A DNA stretch of 64,000 nt from Viola odorata (GCA_963691705.1 OY829537.1:67911352-67975351), one strand, 5' to 3'; counted from the stretch's first letter, positions 34,562-47,079 are shown. The notes: generated by a model not told the origin, from the letters alone. A program made the numbers and translations.

Positions 34562-35623
34562 ATGGACGGCTTGAGCGAGGATCTTTTGTCGAACACCGTG
34601 GCTCGTGTCGATGCTCTAGCTTTGGCCGCTGTCGCCTGCACCTGCTCCGACCTCCGCAACATAGCTCGAGACCAGACCTTGTGGAAAAAGTTATGTCAAT
34701 CCTCATGGCCTTCCACTTCCCTACCAGAAGCACAGCAGCTCATCTCATCCTCCTTCAACGGCGGCTTCAAGAAATTCTACGCCGACGCCTGCCCGCTCCT
34801 AGTGTATGACAACAAACCACCTGTCGTTGCCCTGAAATCTGACACCTCCCCTTCCGAGTTGGTGTCGCTGGTTGATGTTTTCTATAAGAACAAATGTGTC
34901 CTGTCCAAGGTTTTGGACGGCATGCCTGAGGCTTTAGATAATTCGGTCGGAGACAAATCCGTGGAGGCATCGGATGAACGGCAGAGATGGTTTCTAAACT
35001 ACCCTTTTAAGCTGGAGCTGTTGGACAACAGATATGACCACTACCAAGATGATGCAGAGTGCGAGTATCAAAGCTTGTCTGATCTGGACTATGAAAAGAG
35101 CAGAAAAGATTTTTGCAAGGAATTGCTGGATGACATGAGGTTGAGCTGGGTGGTGGTGGACAAAAAAGCTGGAAAAGCTGTTAATGTCTCGAGCTGGAAG
35201 CCGGTTTCGGTGCGGAGAGGGTGGCCTTACCATGGGGAGTATGTTATGCATTTCGGAAGCGTTGTAGCAGTAGAAGGAGAGGCGGCTGTGCTGTTAGCTC
35301 ATAAACTGGCCAGGTGCGCAATAACAACCAGAATCAAGCTGATAGAAGGTGATTTGTGTCCGCAGTGGAAGGAGATCGGCATGCACATTGAGAGCGTAAC
35401 AGGGACCCATCTTAATGGAAGGGCTAGTTTGATGATCCTCAATCAGGCATTGTACAGCTCAAGAAGTACCAACCATCTAAAGGTCGAACAGGGTCTGCAA
35501 CGGTATGAATCACACAAGACAGACATGTTGAAGAAACTACAATTCAAGGACACATTTGCTGATGGTCTTTACTTATTCATCCAAATTGCACTTCTTGTAA
35601 TCTTCTTTTACTCCTTTTATTAA
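34562..35623 (+). CDS. F-box protein (At2g27310-like family), 353 aa
   Basis: Single-exon gene. The F-box is residues about 3-47 (LSEDLLSNTVARVDALALAA, then VACTCSDLRNIARDQTLWKK) followed by LC and SWPS, a pattern of the plant At2g27310/At2g36090-like group. F-box proteins recruit substrates to SCF ubiquitin ligases through Skp1; the substrate here is unknown. The middle has a family region around LSWVVVDKKAGKAVNVSSWK and YHGEYVMHFGSVV. The last 17 residues (YLFIQIALLVIFFYSFY) are strongly hydrophobic and could form a C-terminal membrane anchor. The start at 34562 is chosen because the TATA box lies upstream of it and the F-box begins there; the same frame is open for another 51 codons back to 34409, but that stretch contains the TATA box and leader. 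It is convergent with TIM13. Confidence 0.9.
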   Translation: MDGLSEDLLSNTVARVDALALAAVACTCSDLRNIARDQTLWKKLCQSSWPSTSLPEAQQLISSSFNGGFKKFYADACPLLVYDNKPPVVALKSDTSPSELVSLVDVFYKNKCVLSKVLDGMPEALDNSVGDKSVEASDERQRWFLNYPFKLELLDNRYDHYQDDAECEYQSLSDLDYEKSRKDFCKELLDDMRLSWVVVDKKAGKAVNVSSWKPVSVRRGWPYHGEYVMHFGSVVAVEGEAAVLLAHKLARCAITTRIKLIEGDLCPQWKEIGMHIESVTGTHLNGRASLMILNQALYSSRSTNHLKVEQGLQRYESHKTDMLKKLQFKDTFADGLYLFIQIALLVIFFYSFY

Positions 35624-35924
35624 CATATCAGTAAATACCAAGATGACTAAAAGGGTCGATTCTTTCATTAATTTTCATCACACCAGTAAAAGTGTTTCCG
35701 ATGTAATTAACAGACATCTGCAGTCTGGATAAAACAACAACAACATATGTACATTTTGGAGAAACGAATCAATTCATACTATTAAAAGATGATTGTTTAG
35801 ATATAAAAATATAACCAAAGTAATGCATTATTAAAAACGCTCTCTAGTCTCTACTCCTCTCTTACAAGTTCATTGACATAAGGAGAGGGACAATGATTTT
35901 CAGAAAAAAATAAGGTTCTTAAAT

Positions 35925-38900
35925 CTATTGGTGGCTTAGCATAGCTCGGCCAACAATACCAGTGGCCTCAATGTATCGATCAAAACACCTGGAGATGCAG
36001 CTAGCCTCACTTCCACTCAGACTCGACCCTGGTTTTGGAACACACTTCTCAAAACATTTCTCCCTCACAACCTGCAATCAAAACAAACATAAATGTCAAT
36101 AAAGCAACGTAAGCTGGCACACAATATCCACACTTTGCCCACACGTGAGATTAGGGAAGCAATGGAGAAATGTTTTGAAAGACTGATTTTAACCTCTCAG
36201 AATAAATGATATAACTCCAAACACCTATCGAGCACCTATACTATGCTTTTTAGAAGTACATGCAACACCCCTTTCACATATGATGAAATCTAAGAACTGG
36301 AAACTCGCAAAGATACTATGGACCAAACTTACACATAGGAAAATGTTTTTCCATGTGAATATAATACAATTTTGGTCCTATAAAAAGGGGAATTCATCAC
36401 AAGACCTTTGGATTTTTTAAGGTAAAAAAAGAACAAAAAACCTTTTGAAGGCAAGAGAAAAAAATCTATTGCCAAGTTGATACAACCTGATTGGAGGTGG
36501 TCAAACAGTTTGGAGATGGCTTTATTCATCAAAAGAAAAGTTGAAAACTAAAGTTTGTTAGGCAAGGATCATCACTAGCGAAGGTTTATCATGAGTGAGT
36601 TAAGATTGACATCTACAATTAAGATAAAGTTTTAAAGTACAAAGGTTGGAACACTAAATCTGGAAAGGATTAGCTACACCTTCATATCAAGTTTCTTCTA
36701 AACAGAGGAGTATGATACCAGAGCTTTAATTTCATTTAAAAAAAAATAATAATAACATTAAATCACTAATAATAATAATAATAATAAATAAACAAAATTG
36801 AGAACGAAAAATGTAGAAAACTATAGTGATATCTACTTTAGGGCTGATGAACTATATGGGTTTGTTCTTTGACAATTGTTGGAGAACTACTGTTTTTGAG
36901 TATTTCTTCAAATTCCAGGATTGGACATAAGGGTTCCAATGTAAGGAATAAGCAGGGCACTAAGACTTTCTCAAAAGAGATTTTGTCATCATCCAATTAC
37001 AACATTCAGAAAAAACATTTGAAGTCCTAAATCCATCTATCTGATCTCAACTTTAACCTATTTTCTTCTTATGACTCCCATTTTCACCTTTCTACTGTAC
37101 ATTTGACTTCACAGCATACAGACATAAGTAGTAAAACTATCCCCAAATCCTCAAGAAGTGTTGCAAATCCAATCAAGATACATGTCAATAAACATGCAAA
37201 TTCATGTGTCCTAATTCTCCAATACTTTGAAAGTGATATGAATGTAAAGACAAGGACATGACGTTTTGGCGTACTAAAAAAAATGTTGTCTAGAAGATGC
37301 ATTGAACTCCCAAAACTACATAGCAAATCCAAAGGGTAAGAGAGTGAAGTTATGAACATACTCCAGGAAGAAAGAAAATATGTTGTAGAAGTAATAATGA
37401 TGGACTAAAACCCATTCAAGTTCAACGATTAAATAATGTAGTGAAAGCTTTCCACCCAAAAGTCATTTGAACAATGATCTGGACTAATATGCATCAGCCA
37501 ATATCACAGAACTTGGCCTACCAATATATAAACCTCAACATTTTAGCTCTGAAACAACTCGTAGGTGCATCCACAATTTAGAATACCTGCAAATCTTTTA
37601 CAGTTAGTCTAAAGGCCGATAACACTAATTGGGCTGAACAATACTGACTGCAGTATTTAGAGTTAGCATGTGAATATTTTCCCTCTTGTGTATAGAATTA
37701 ACAAGATGCTTACATCTATGTTTTAATCTTTAAAGTGTTATCAAGTGTCTTATCATTGCTCATTTAAGAGATGACCTTTTCATGATACTACAAATATATA
37801 AGTGCTATCAATTTCAGAACTGCTACAGAGATTGATTAAAAATTATCTCAGGACAAGTTTGGATGCCTAAGGCTTGGTTCAGTACATGACTAACGATACA
37901 GTTAAATTACTTTTAAGTTTGAAAATTACAGAGTTTAGTTTCAGTACACACAATTTCAAGAGTTATGCCCATCTTCAAAAAGCTTCCTTTCAAATTGATG
38001 ACTTTTTAGTCTCAAGTCCATAGTTATCAGAACCGAACCGGACAGCGAACCGGAAGTAAATTTTTTTTGGTTCAACCGGATTGAACCATTGGACCGTTCC
38101 GAACCGGGTCGGTATCAAACCGTTTAATTTTAAACCGAACCGGTAAATTTTCTTATAGCGTTTTATAAAATATAAAAATCTAATATCAACTAGATTAAGT
38201 TGATTAACTGATTAAAAGTTAAAAATGAAAAAAACAATCTAACATTCAAATAAAATGATATTCAAAGTTCAAACAAACTTACATTTAAATATCTAAATAA
38301 CAAAATAAAAAAACAATCCAATCCAACATTCAAATAAAGTGATATTTAAAGTTCAAACAAACTTAAATATCTAAATAATAAAATAAAAAATAATCCAACA
38401 TTCAAATGAAACAATCCAACAATTCAACACATTTAAATATCCAAATTACATAATAGTTAATCCCATGGATTGGTAACAAGATTGGAGGTTGAGCCACTGG
38501 CATTTTCGAAAATGTCTTCGAAATGACGTCCACCCTCAATTCCTTCATCATCATCATTCTCATCATCATGGTCATCTTGAAGGTTCAACTCTAGTATCAA
38601 CAATAAAGATAAAACATAAAAATAAAGAATCAAAATATTAACAACAATAGTTTCATATCAATTAATTTTAAAATAAGTAGGTAGTTATCAACTTACCATC
38701 ATTAGGAACATCTTGAATATTGCATGCTTCCATATCAATTCGGAAAGCCTCTAATTCAGAGCTTGTTAGATTTGGTGGGTCATCCTCTAATATCCAAGTA
38801 TCATTAGCTCGAAACTCCTCAAAGTTTATCAGGTCATAATTCTTACCCTTTAAACACCTACATTAATTAACCAAAATATAAGCAAGTTGTCTACACAATT

Positions 38901-41900
38901 ACAACAACCAAATAGTTTAGTCCAAACACAATTAGAGTTAAAATTCAAATTATGGATTGTTGAAAATAAAGTAAAAAAAGTTATAGAAACATACTTTTGT
39001 TGTAGCCTTAAATTGTAGTGAACGTACACCAAATCATTAAGTCTTTGATGCTCCAATCTGTTTCTTTTCTTTGAATGAACGTGCTCAAATATGCTCCAAT
39101 TTCGCTCACAACCAGAAGCACTGCAGGTTTGGCTTAAAACTCGAATAGCCAACTTTTGCAACTCTGGTGCATCACACCCATAGTTCAACATACTTACGCA
39201 CCTCCTCAACATTTTTCTTCAATAAGATACCTCGAAGGCTATGAAAACTTGGAGCTTTATAACCAGCACCATACCCCGCAATGGCATCAACCATATGTTG
39301 GAAATAGATAGAGTTGGCAGCATTGAAAGGAATGGATGCATCAATCATCCATTTTGAAACTGCTAAATCGCACTTTTCTGTAGCCTCCTGACTTTGCATC
39401 ACACTTTTGATTGTTGGTTGATCTCCAGGTTCTGTTCTTGAGACAAAATAAGCTCCAATTGTCTTCTTACGTTTTTTCCCTCCCTGAACTTGTACACCAC
39501 CACCACTACCCGATGGTATAGTAGGCACTTGTACACCACTACTCGTTGGTGTAGTAGACACTTGTACACCACTACCCGATGGTGTAGTAGACACTTGTAC
39601 AACAACATCACTACCTAGTGGTCTAGGAGGCAATCGTGCATCTGTTTGCTGTGTAAGAAATGTATTTTGTTGTGCAATCAATTCTTGTTCTCTCCTTTTC
39701 CTTGAAGCAAAATCATCCAACTGTGCTCTTATTTGTTCTCTAACTTCTTCAGGAGCTATATTGCATGACACTGCATCACCTCTAATACCGACTAAATGTT
39801 GTTTGAATCGGTTTATACCTCCACCAGCAAAAACTTTCTTGCAATAAATGCAAGTAAGCTTCTTCCTCCTACTTCCCGCGGGATCAGCTTCTTCTACACA
39901 GTACCTCCATGCAATATCTGTTTTTCCTCTTACAGTGACATTCGGAGTTGAAGGAGAAGAGGTTGAATCAGACCCAGATGTAGATGATGTTTGCATTGAA
40001 GCTATATAAAATAAACCTGAAATACCAAGAAAGTTCAAAACCTTGTATAAAAACAATCTCATCATCAAAATCTAACCATCAAAATTACTTATTATTGTAG
40101 GTAAAGTTTTCGTGAATGTACAAACAAAATAAAAGACACAAAACTGTAAGCATGCCATTAGGTTTGAGCACTTTGCAGTTTGCACTAAAAAAACAAACTC
40201 TCCAATGACTAATGAAAATACGTGCACATGGTTGTAATTTAAGGAGAAGTCGATACCCACTGTCAGCTCAAAACACCATCCTCTTTCATGAACCAGAAAA
40301 TTCATTAAGTTATGCCTTACATATCATTAGAAGTGGAAGGTATCAAATAACAAAGATTCAAACTTCAAAGCATTTCCACGTGCAAACTCTGTACATAAAA
40401 GGTTGACATCTACATTCATTTGAAATTATTAAATGAAAAGCACAAGTTAAAGCATGAAGCCTTTTCACCAACTGCCTATAACTTTCTACTTATCTAGAAA
40501 ATTTCCATGTGTACATACATATGCAAGCATTCAATGATGATTTTAAAGACTTCAATTATATTGTACAAGAAATTTCTTGTATATGGAAAAAAAACATCGT
40601 AATTTAATTTCTATACATACCCAAGAAAATTAATATCAATTATTTATTTATTACAATAATAATAACAAATATAAACTAACAAAATTAAATTAAGAAGAAG
40701 AAGGGCCGTTTTTCTTACCTAATGGTTTGTTTTGGAAGCTCCGGCGACGCTGTTGCACGACCGTGGTGATGATTGTGAGGCGCGACGGTGGTGACAAGGT
40801 GATGGTTGTGAGGCGGCAACGACTAAGAACGGGGCGTGTTAAGCTGAACTGTGAATGGCGGGGTAGGATCGTGGTTTGGATTCTTTGGAATTAATTAGCC
40901 AATTTGGTACTTTGGGGATGATGAACGGTGCGGCTGATGGGTGCAGGAAATAAGTTAGAAAGAAAGAACGAAGAGGAAGAGAGTTAGGGACTTAGGGTTT
41001 CAATTTTCAAAGAAAGAAAACGACGCCGTTTGAATGAGAAAGAAATCCAGCCGGTCCGGTCTCTAACCGGGCGAGTCGGTGTTAAAGGAAAAACCGGGTG
41101 ACCCGGCTGGTCGAACCCGGGTCACTTACATTTCCGGTCCAAAGACTGGACCGACCCGGAAAGCTCTCCGGGTCCGGGTTTTTCCGGCCCGACCGCCGGG
41201 TCGGGACGGTTTTTATAACACTGCTCAAGTCTCTTTCGAGTATTCCATAACAACGAGCCTCTGCTTTGAAATTGATACCTTGAGTCCATTTAGGTTTACG
41301 GTTGGAAGTTCATATCCTAATTCAACTGGGATTTGATTTGCTACATGTTAGTGTGGTTTTTCCTTTCAATCAAAAGATTTTAAGTATACTAAGAAATTTG
41401 GATATTATACTTGGAATTGTATGTTGCGCAATCAAGCCATTGTGTAGGGAAAAGGCGAAACTCTTAAGATAGGTGTGATGCCCAACTTTTCCCTCATTCT
41501 CTTAGTTCCATTGAAACATCTATACTATAATTCTTTACTTTATCCCTAGACTCAACCACCACCCAACACCTAAAAGCACCCAAAACACAACAAAAGCTGC
41601 ACAATCCCACATGTAATGCACCACTGTAATGCTCTTATAAGTACTTTTTGTTTTCAACACCATCAGTTTTTGAAAAAAAGAACATCCAAATCATTGACGA
41701 AAAAAATGCAAATGAAAAATTGAAACAGTAATGAAATCCAAAGAGAACGGGAGCTAACAGATTATTTCTTAAAAAGGGAAAGAGAAGAGAAAAGAAGAAG
41801 CAACCTCGACGAACACCTCGAGATATTGTTGGGCTAAAGCTTGCTGGAGACCTTCCTTAACTTGGTGAGGTGAAATCTGTGGTGATCCTAATCCTGTCGG

Positions 41901-41921
41901 TGGTGAAGAGAACGATTCCAT
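35925..41921 (-). CDS. TIM13: Mitochondrial import chaperone TIM13, 87 aa, two exons
   Basis: Exon 1 is 41921-41805 (39 codons, MESFSSPPTGLGSPQISPHQ to YLEVFVE). Exon 2 is 36071-35925 (48 codons plus TAG). Donor GTTGCT follows GAG at 41805 and the acceptor is TGCAG at 36072; phase 0. The product has the twin CX3C motif of small Tim proteins, CFEKC and CISRC, separated by 14 residues, plus KPGSSLSGSEASC and DRYIEATGIVGR, matching plant Tim13. With Tim8 it forms a hexamer in the intermembrane space that escorts hydrophobic precursors to the inner membrane; the cysteines form two disulfides and are all present. The length equals the usual plant protein. The 5.73 kb intron holds a 3.2 kb hAT at 38019-41223. 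Splice sites are inferred from sequence only. Confidence 0.93.
36072..38010 (-). other. TIM13 intron, 3' part
   Basis: Intronic sequence with no coding frame I can support. It is AT-rich, with a short (AAT)n run near 36765-36785. The hAT insertion begins after the duplicated CTCAAGTC at 38011-38018. Confidence 0.7.
38019..41223 (-). mobile_element. hAT element in TIM13 intron, 3.2 kb
   Basis: Left end CATAGTTATCAGAACCG and right end (reversed) CAGTGTTATAAAAACCG form imperfect inverted repeats, with an exact 8-bp duplication CTCAAGTC (38011-38018 and 41224-41231). Subterminal regions are full of AACCGG, GGTTGAACC and ACCCGG motifs. It carries a minus-strand transposase gene lacking its middle. 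The remaining intron from 41232 to 41804 has no gene. Confidence 0.92.
38458..39996 (-). pseudogene. hAT transposase with DUF659/catalytic core deleted
   Basis: From Met at 39996: MQTSSTSGSDSTSS, BED finger (DIAWRYCVEE, LTCIYCKKVFAGG, INRFKQHLVGI), a helical linker EEVREQIRAQLDDF, a repeat-bearing segment with VQVSTTPSGSGVQVSTTP, TIGAYFVSRTEPGDQPTIKS and AANSIYFQHMVDAIAGYGAG. At about 39200 the frame jumps to GCDAPELQKLAIRVLSQTCS, the C-terminal dimerisation domain (then KKRNRLEHQRLNDLVYVHYN). The whole RNase-H-like core is missing. Two more exons follow: about 38845-38697 (YDLINFEEFRANDTWILED) and about 38590-38458 (DIFENASGSTSNLVTNPWD), with GTATGT and GTAAGT donors. So the gene structure survives but the enzyme cannot act. 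Confidence 0.83.
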
Positions 41922-42189
41922 TTTTTAAACAATTTTTCTGCGACACTCCTCGTGGCGTTGGGTGCTATCTTTCTCGCTGCAACGGAAGACACCGATAAAC
42001 CCTAGAGTGGTGGTTTTAGATTACGCCTGGTCTGTTAAACAGTTAAACTTAAACCCTTAAACCCTTTGGGGTTCAGCTCATCACTTTCTTGGTTTGAGCT
42101 CGGCTCATCCAAATGCCTTAGCCCACTCCATTTCTGTTTCTGGTTTTTTTAAGAAAAATAGTAAAATATTAAAAAAATGTTCGGTAAAA

Positions 42190-43430
42190 CCATAATTATC
42201 AGAACCGGACCGAATAGTAAACCAAAAATGAAAATTTTGTGGTTCAACTAGGTTGGATCGGGTTTGACCGGATTGTAGATGTTGAACCGTTTTGAACCGT
42301 TCACACATTGAATCGTTTTGAACCGTTCAATCTTAGATAATTGAACCAGATTAAATCGGATTGAACCGGCTGGTTTTTTTACTGTATCATTTTATAATAT
42401 ATCAAAATAAAATATCAAGTAGATCAAAAGTTGAAAATAAAGAAACTATCCAAATGAAATGATATTCAAAGTTCAAACACACTTAAATATCCAAATTACA
42501 AAATAAAGAAATAATCCAACATTCAAATGAAACAATCCAACATTTAAAACTCGAGTTTCGACAATTCTAACAATTCTCATTTTTTCTTGTTGGGTCGCAA
42601 CCCATATCTCTTATTTCTTTATTTCTTTTTGTTTTGGCCCGCCTCACACTCATTCCTTTCTTTCCTCTTTCCCTTTTCTTTTCTTTCTTTTTCTTTCCTC
42701 TGCCACCCTCACAGGCTCACACTCTCTCTTTTTCTTTGCTTTTTCTTTTCTTTCCTCTCTTCCCTTTTCTTTTTCTTTTTTGGTTTTCTTCTTTCAATTC
42801 TCTTCTCTGTTCTTTGATGATGGCGATTTCGTGGTTTTGGTGATGGATTTGATTGCAGTGACGGCGGTGTCGGCAGATCGGGATTGATTTTTGTTGGATT
42901 TGTGGAGGACGGAAACAGAGGTTTTTGTGATGGAAGATGGATCTGAGCGGGATGGGTGCGGTAGAGAAGATAAGATGAGTTTTTTAATTGGCAGTGGTGT
43001 TGGCAGAGATTGAGGGTGTGATTTGTTGGAGTTGAAATTGAAATTGAAATTGAAAATAAGGGTTTGGCTGGGTTGTATTTGGGAAAATTAAGGAGTTATA
43101 AATGTCGGAATCCGTCGGATCCGACATTCGGAATCCGAAACAATTCGAATTCTGAGCCCTAGTCCGGAACTGGCCGATCCGAGCTCACCCCTAGATATGG
43201 GCTCGTGGGTCGTGTAAAAACGACATCGTTTTGGGCCTATGGGCCGTGTCAAAATGGTGTCGTTTTCCTCCGTCATCAAACCAGCCGGTTTGATAGAAAA
43301 CCGGCCGGTTCGTCGGTTCTTTAAAAATCGGCTGGTCGAATCCAGTTCACATGCATATCCGGTCCAATAGTTGAATCGGTCCGAAAATGTGAAAAATCTC
43401 GGTTGAACCGGCCAGTCCGGTTTGGAAATG
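42190..43430. mobile_element. hAT-related remnant, no transposase
   Basis: The left end CATAATTATCAGAACCGGAC matches the left end of the hAT at 38019, and both flanks carry AACCGG and GGTTGAACC motifs. The right end is missing; homology stops near 43430 next to an Athila-type LTR scrap. The middle holds a long polypyrimidine tract (42600-42800) and, at 43150-43195, a sequence that reversed reads CTAGGGGTGAGCTCGGATCG, which could be the end of another small nested element. No gene. Confidence 0.55.
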
Positions 43431-43436
43431 GTTGGT

Positions 43437-43585
43437 TGTTCCTACAACTAAAACAATTAAAACAGAATTGAAATAATAAAACAATCTTGGGCAAGATTGA
43501 TTCTTGGCCAAGATCAAAAATCTGGTAATGTGAATTCAGAGGGTAGAAAACTCCTAGTAGGGGCGAGACCGTGAGCTTTCATAAC
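43437..43585 (-). mobile_element. Athila-type LTR fragment, left part
   Basis: Sequence such as AAAACTCCTAGTAGGGGCGA aligns with 11900-12050 of the LTR at 11530-13054. It continues at 63816 to the window end, so the Tat LTR between has split it. Its left side is cut by the hAT remnant. Confidence 0.65.
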
Positions 43586-43994
43586 TGCTGTAACCCGATT
43601 TTTGACGCATTTTAGCTTTTTTACCGTTTATCGCATTACCAGCCCGTTTAAATCGAAATTCCATCGATTTTCGATCTTTGCCTATTTATTTTAATATTTC
43701 ACTCCATTTCGTGTCATTTTAGTTTTTTCGTATTTTTTACCGTCTTTTCGTTTGAACTTCTATCGGTCCCGAGCAAGATGCCTCGGGCCATAGATCGAAC
43801 GCTTTCTTTCTTTAATTTAAAATTATCTACTATTATTTTATTTCGCATCATATCGTTTTATTTTGTTCAATTCACTTCGCTATAGCAATTTTTGTCGTTC
43901 GAACTTCTACCTGTTCCGGGCGAGCTTACTCGAGCCGTAAATCGAACTTTTTCTTTGTTTACTGTCTACTATTTATTTCGTTTCATTTTACAAC

Positions 43995-46605
43995 TGTCAC
44001 ACCCCCTTTTCGATTTTGCGAAACGGTTTGGGATGGATGTGAGACAAGCGTTGGACTTGCTTCACATAATGAAGTCGCCACCCTATTTTTCTAGGTTTAG
44101 GGAACCTAATCGTCATGGCATAAGAATTAAAAAAACTAAGGCACAAAGGGTATAAACCCAAGAACAAAGGTTCGGGGTCATATTATGGACTCGGGAAGGT
44201 GTTAGGCACCAGAGTCACATCCAAACAAGGTTACCGGTAAACGAGGTGTTTAAAGAAAACATTTTAAAAAACACGTAACTGGGCCCTCAGAGGCAACGCC
44301 GCTTTAGCATTTTTCCGTTGGGTCGGGACAGATTAATTGTTATTCTGTTTTGGACGGGGTTACTATTTTTCTATTTTGGACGGGGTTGCCATTTTTCTCT
44401 TTGGACGGGGTTACCATTTTTCTTTGCTAAAGCGGGCGTCCCCTTTTTTAATCATCGGGCCATGCATGATTAAATTAATTACTACGTGATTCTATCATGG
44501 ATAATTAACAAAATACAATTTTTCTGAATGTAACAAATAATCCGTGTGAGATCGAAGCCACCAAACATAAACATTTAACACAAGCATAAGTAGAAACAAT
44601 TAATTTCATGGCATTTCAAACAGGTAATTTAAACATGTTATACATGTGAGGTTGATTTTAATTTCTAACAATTCTAAATGTCATGCATACGAGTGAGTGG
44701 GTTCTAACGCTTTCTAAGTGGTCATGCATACGATTCGATTCAGATTTTTAACATTTCTAATAAACATCCATACGAAAAATAAATAAAAGAGTTTAAGATA
44801 AGCGTACGATTTTTTACGAACCCCGATCAAACCGTCCCTTCAAAACCGAAATTAGCGACAACTGATACTAATATAGGTATAAACAAACATACACAATTTT
44901 TAACTAATTACTTAACTAATTATTACAAACCAACAATTTATAATAATTACTTAACTAATTATTACAACACAACAATTAAAATAATTCCCTAAATTTTACA
45001 ACAAGAGATAAAATAATTAATTAATTATTACAACATGTCAAAATAATTGACGAAACTTTAACTAATTATTACAACAAGTCGAAATAATTGACGAAAATAT
45101 TAACTAATTATTACAATAAGTCAAAATAATTAATTAAACAATTTTATGTAATATTAAAACAAACATGTGATTAAAGCAAACGATTTAATAAACATGGCAT
45201 AAATACATAATCATGGCATACGAACATTTAAATAATGCACAAAAAGAATGCGGTGTTTTAATCATACGAAAAATTCTAATGGGCCGGCTTACCCCATATC
45301 CGGATTTTTGAAAACAAAAAATGGGCTTGGAAAATTTTAATTAAAACAAATGGGCTTGGCTTTTACTTTCTTTTCCCTTTCCCCTGCCAAGCCTTTCTTT
45401 CCTTCTTCCTCACGTCGCCGACACCATGGCCAGCGACCCAGGGAAGCTCAAACGTTAACCAACTTCCCTCAAAACAGACCCAAAAAATTACCCAACATGC
45501 TAGCAACTCAAACCAACAATCACAACAAGAAATTTAAACTAAACAGTAGCAATTTTAATAAGTAGAAAAAAAAGCATTAAATGGAGATTATGCAATTAAT
45601 TAACCAAGACCACATGCCATTAATTGATGAAAGGGAAATGAAAACAAAGCATGTAAGTACCAAGCATGTGAAGCAAGTTTGAGCAATTTATGAGTTGATT
45701 ATAAGCATAAACAAAAATTAATGGAAAATCTAGAGAAAGAGAGAGTTACCTTGCCGGGAGAGCTTATGGCCAAGAAGGATGAGCAAGAAATTGAGAGTGA
45801 GAGTGAATTTTGGTGCCCTTGACCTCTTGCTTCGAGTTGGGTATTTATAGGGAAAGATTGGAGTCGGTTTGGGAGATTGTGTGGCCGGGAATGGTTGTCG
45901 ACTTGGAAAGGGGATAACGAGGCTTGGTGATGATGATTTTGTCGGAGTGAGGACCAAGCTAGAATTTGTGTGGCCAAGGATGATAAATGGGATGTTTTGT
46001 AATGATCAATCATCGTCGGCGAGGCTAGCTAGGGGAAAGGTGATGCTATTTCGGATGAGGATGCATTAATTAGCATTAATGCATTAATTTGGTACGAACG
46101 GGATATTTTCAGTTAGGACTATGACACGAGTGAACTCGCTTGTAATGAAAAAATGCCCGAACTGAGAGGAACACAATGTGTAGAAAAACAAGACAAAATA
46201 ACTGGTAGACAGTAAATAAAGAAAAAGTTTGGTTTAACGTCCGAATTTTCTCGTTCGAAAATGTCAAACGTTCAGATGAAAAATAAATGATATAACGACA
46301 AAAATTGAACGAAACCAAACTAGTTGACGTGAAATAGAAAAATAGAAAAATAGTAGGTAATTGTCAATTAAAGAAATAACGCGTTCGATCTATGGTCCGA
46401 GGAAACTTACTTGGGACCGATAGAAGTTCGAGCGAAAAGACAGTCAAAAATACGAAAAACTAAAAAGGCACAAAATGACGCGGAATATTAAAACGAATAG
46501 CTGAGGATCAATAATCGATGAAAATTTGGCGTAGATAAGCTATTAATGCGAGAAACAATAAAATGCGTAAAAGTTGTGACGCACAAATCCAAAAATCTGG
46601 TAGCA
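43995..46605 (-). mobile_element. Tat 3' LTR
   Basis: A 2611-bp LTR in reverse orientation, paired with 50953-53537 and collinear with it throughout with scattered substitutions and short indels. Landmarks are AAACGGTTTGGGATGGATGT, CTTTAGCATTTTTCCGTTGG, and the repeated TTAACTAATTATTACAACA block (44895-45130). An open frame near 45699-46013 is shared with the other LTR but has no recognisable domain. Confidence 0.88.
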
Positions 46606-46625
46606 ACAGTTGCCCCCTCTTTACT
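46606..46625 (-). other. Tat polypurine tract
   Basis: Reversed, this reads AAAGAGGGGGCAACTGT immediately before the TGCTACC start of the 3' LTR. It would prime plus-strand DNA synthesis and fixes the element orientation as minus. Confidence 0.75.
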
Positions 46626-47079
46626 GTCTGATCAAAAATACAGTGTAACTGAATTTTTTGATTAGCAGTAAAGATGGCTGCCTCAAGAATTTACCACGTT
46701 TTGAATAACTAATTGCGGAAATATAGATGACTTAGGGCGAGGGTAGCACTCGCAGTCCATACGTTGTTGCAAGAAAGTAGATTAAATAGCTCAAGCAGGA
46801 GATGTGCAAGAATGTAAATAGTAGTCGCTCAAGGAGGAGTAATAACTCAAGGAGGAGTACTAGATATGCAGAAATGTAAAATATAGTCGCTCAAGGAGGA
46901 GTAGTAATTATGCTGAAATGTAAATCACGTATGGCAAGGGTAGCACTCGCAGTCCATCCGCTTTGATAGAAACGTAAATGAGAATCAAGATGTATGTTTG
47001 GTTGATAGTAACGTACCTTTGCTTGGACGTTGATCAGATGGTAGGGGTGACTGTTTACGAAATTTTGAGACATGGTGAG

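Noticed and set aside
42587..42843. Phe/Leu/Ser-rich open frames that look like membrane proteins
   Set aside because: They are translations of a long polypyrimidine tract in a hAT-related remnant.
45699..46013. 104-codon minus-strand frame repeated at 52641-52928, a possible small LTR gene
   Set aside because: It is shared only because both are Tat LTRs, differs by changes not clearly protein-preserving, and has no recognisable domain.
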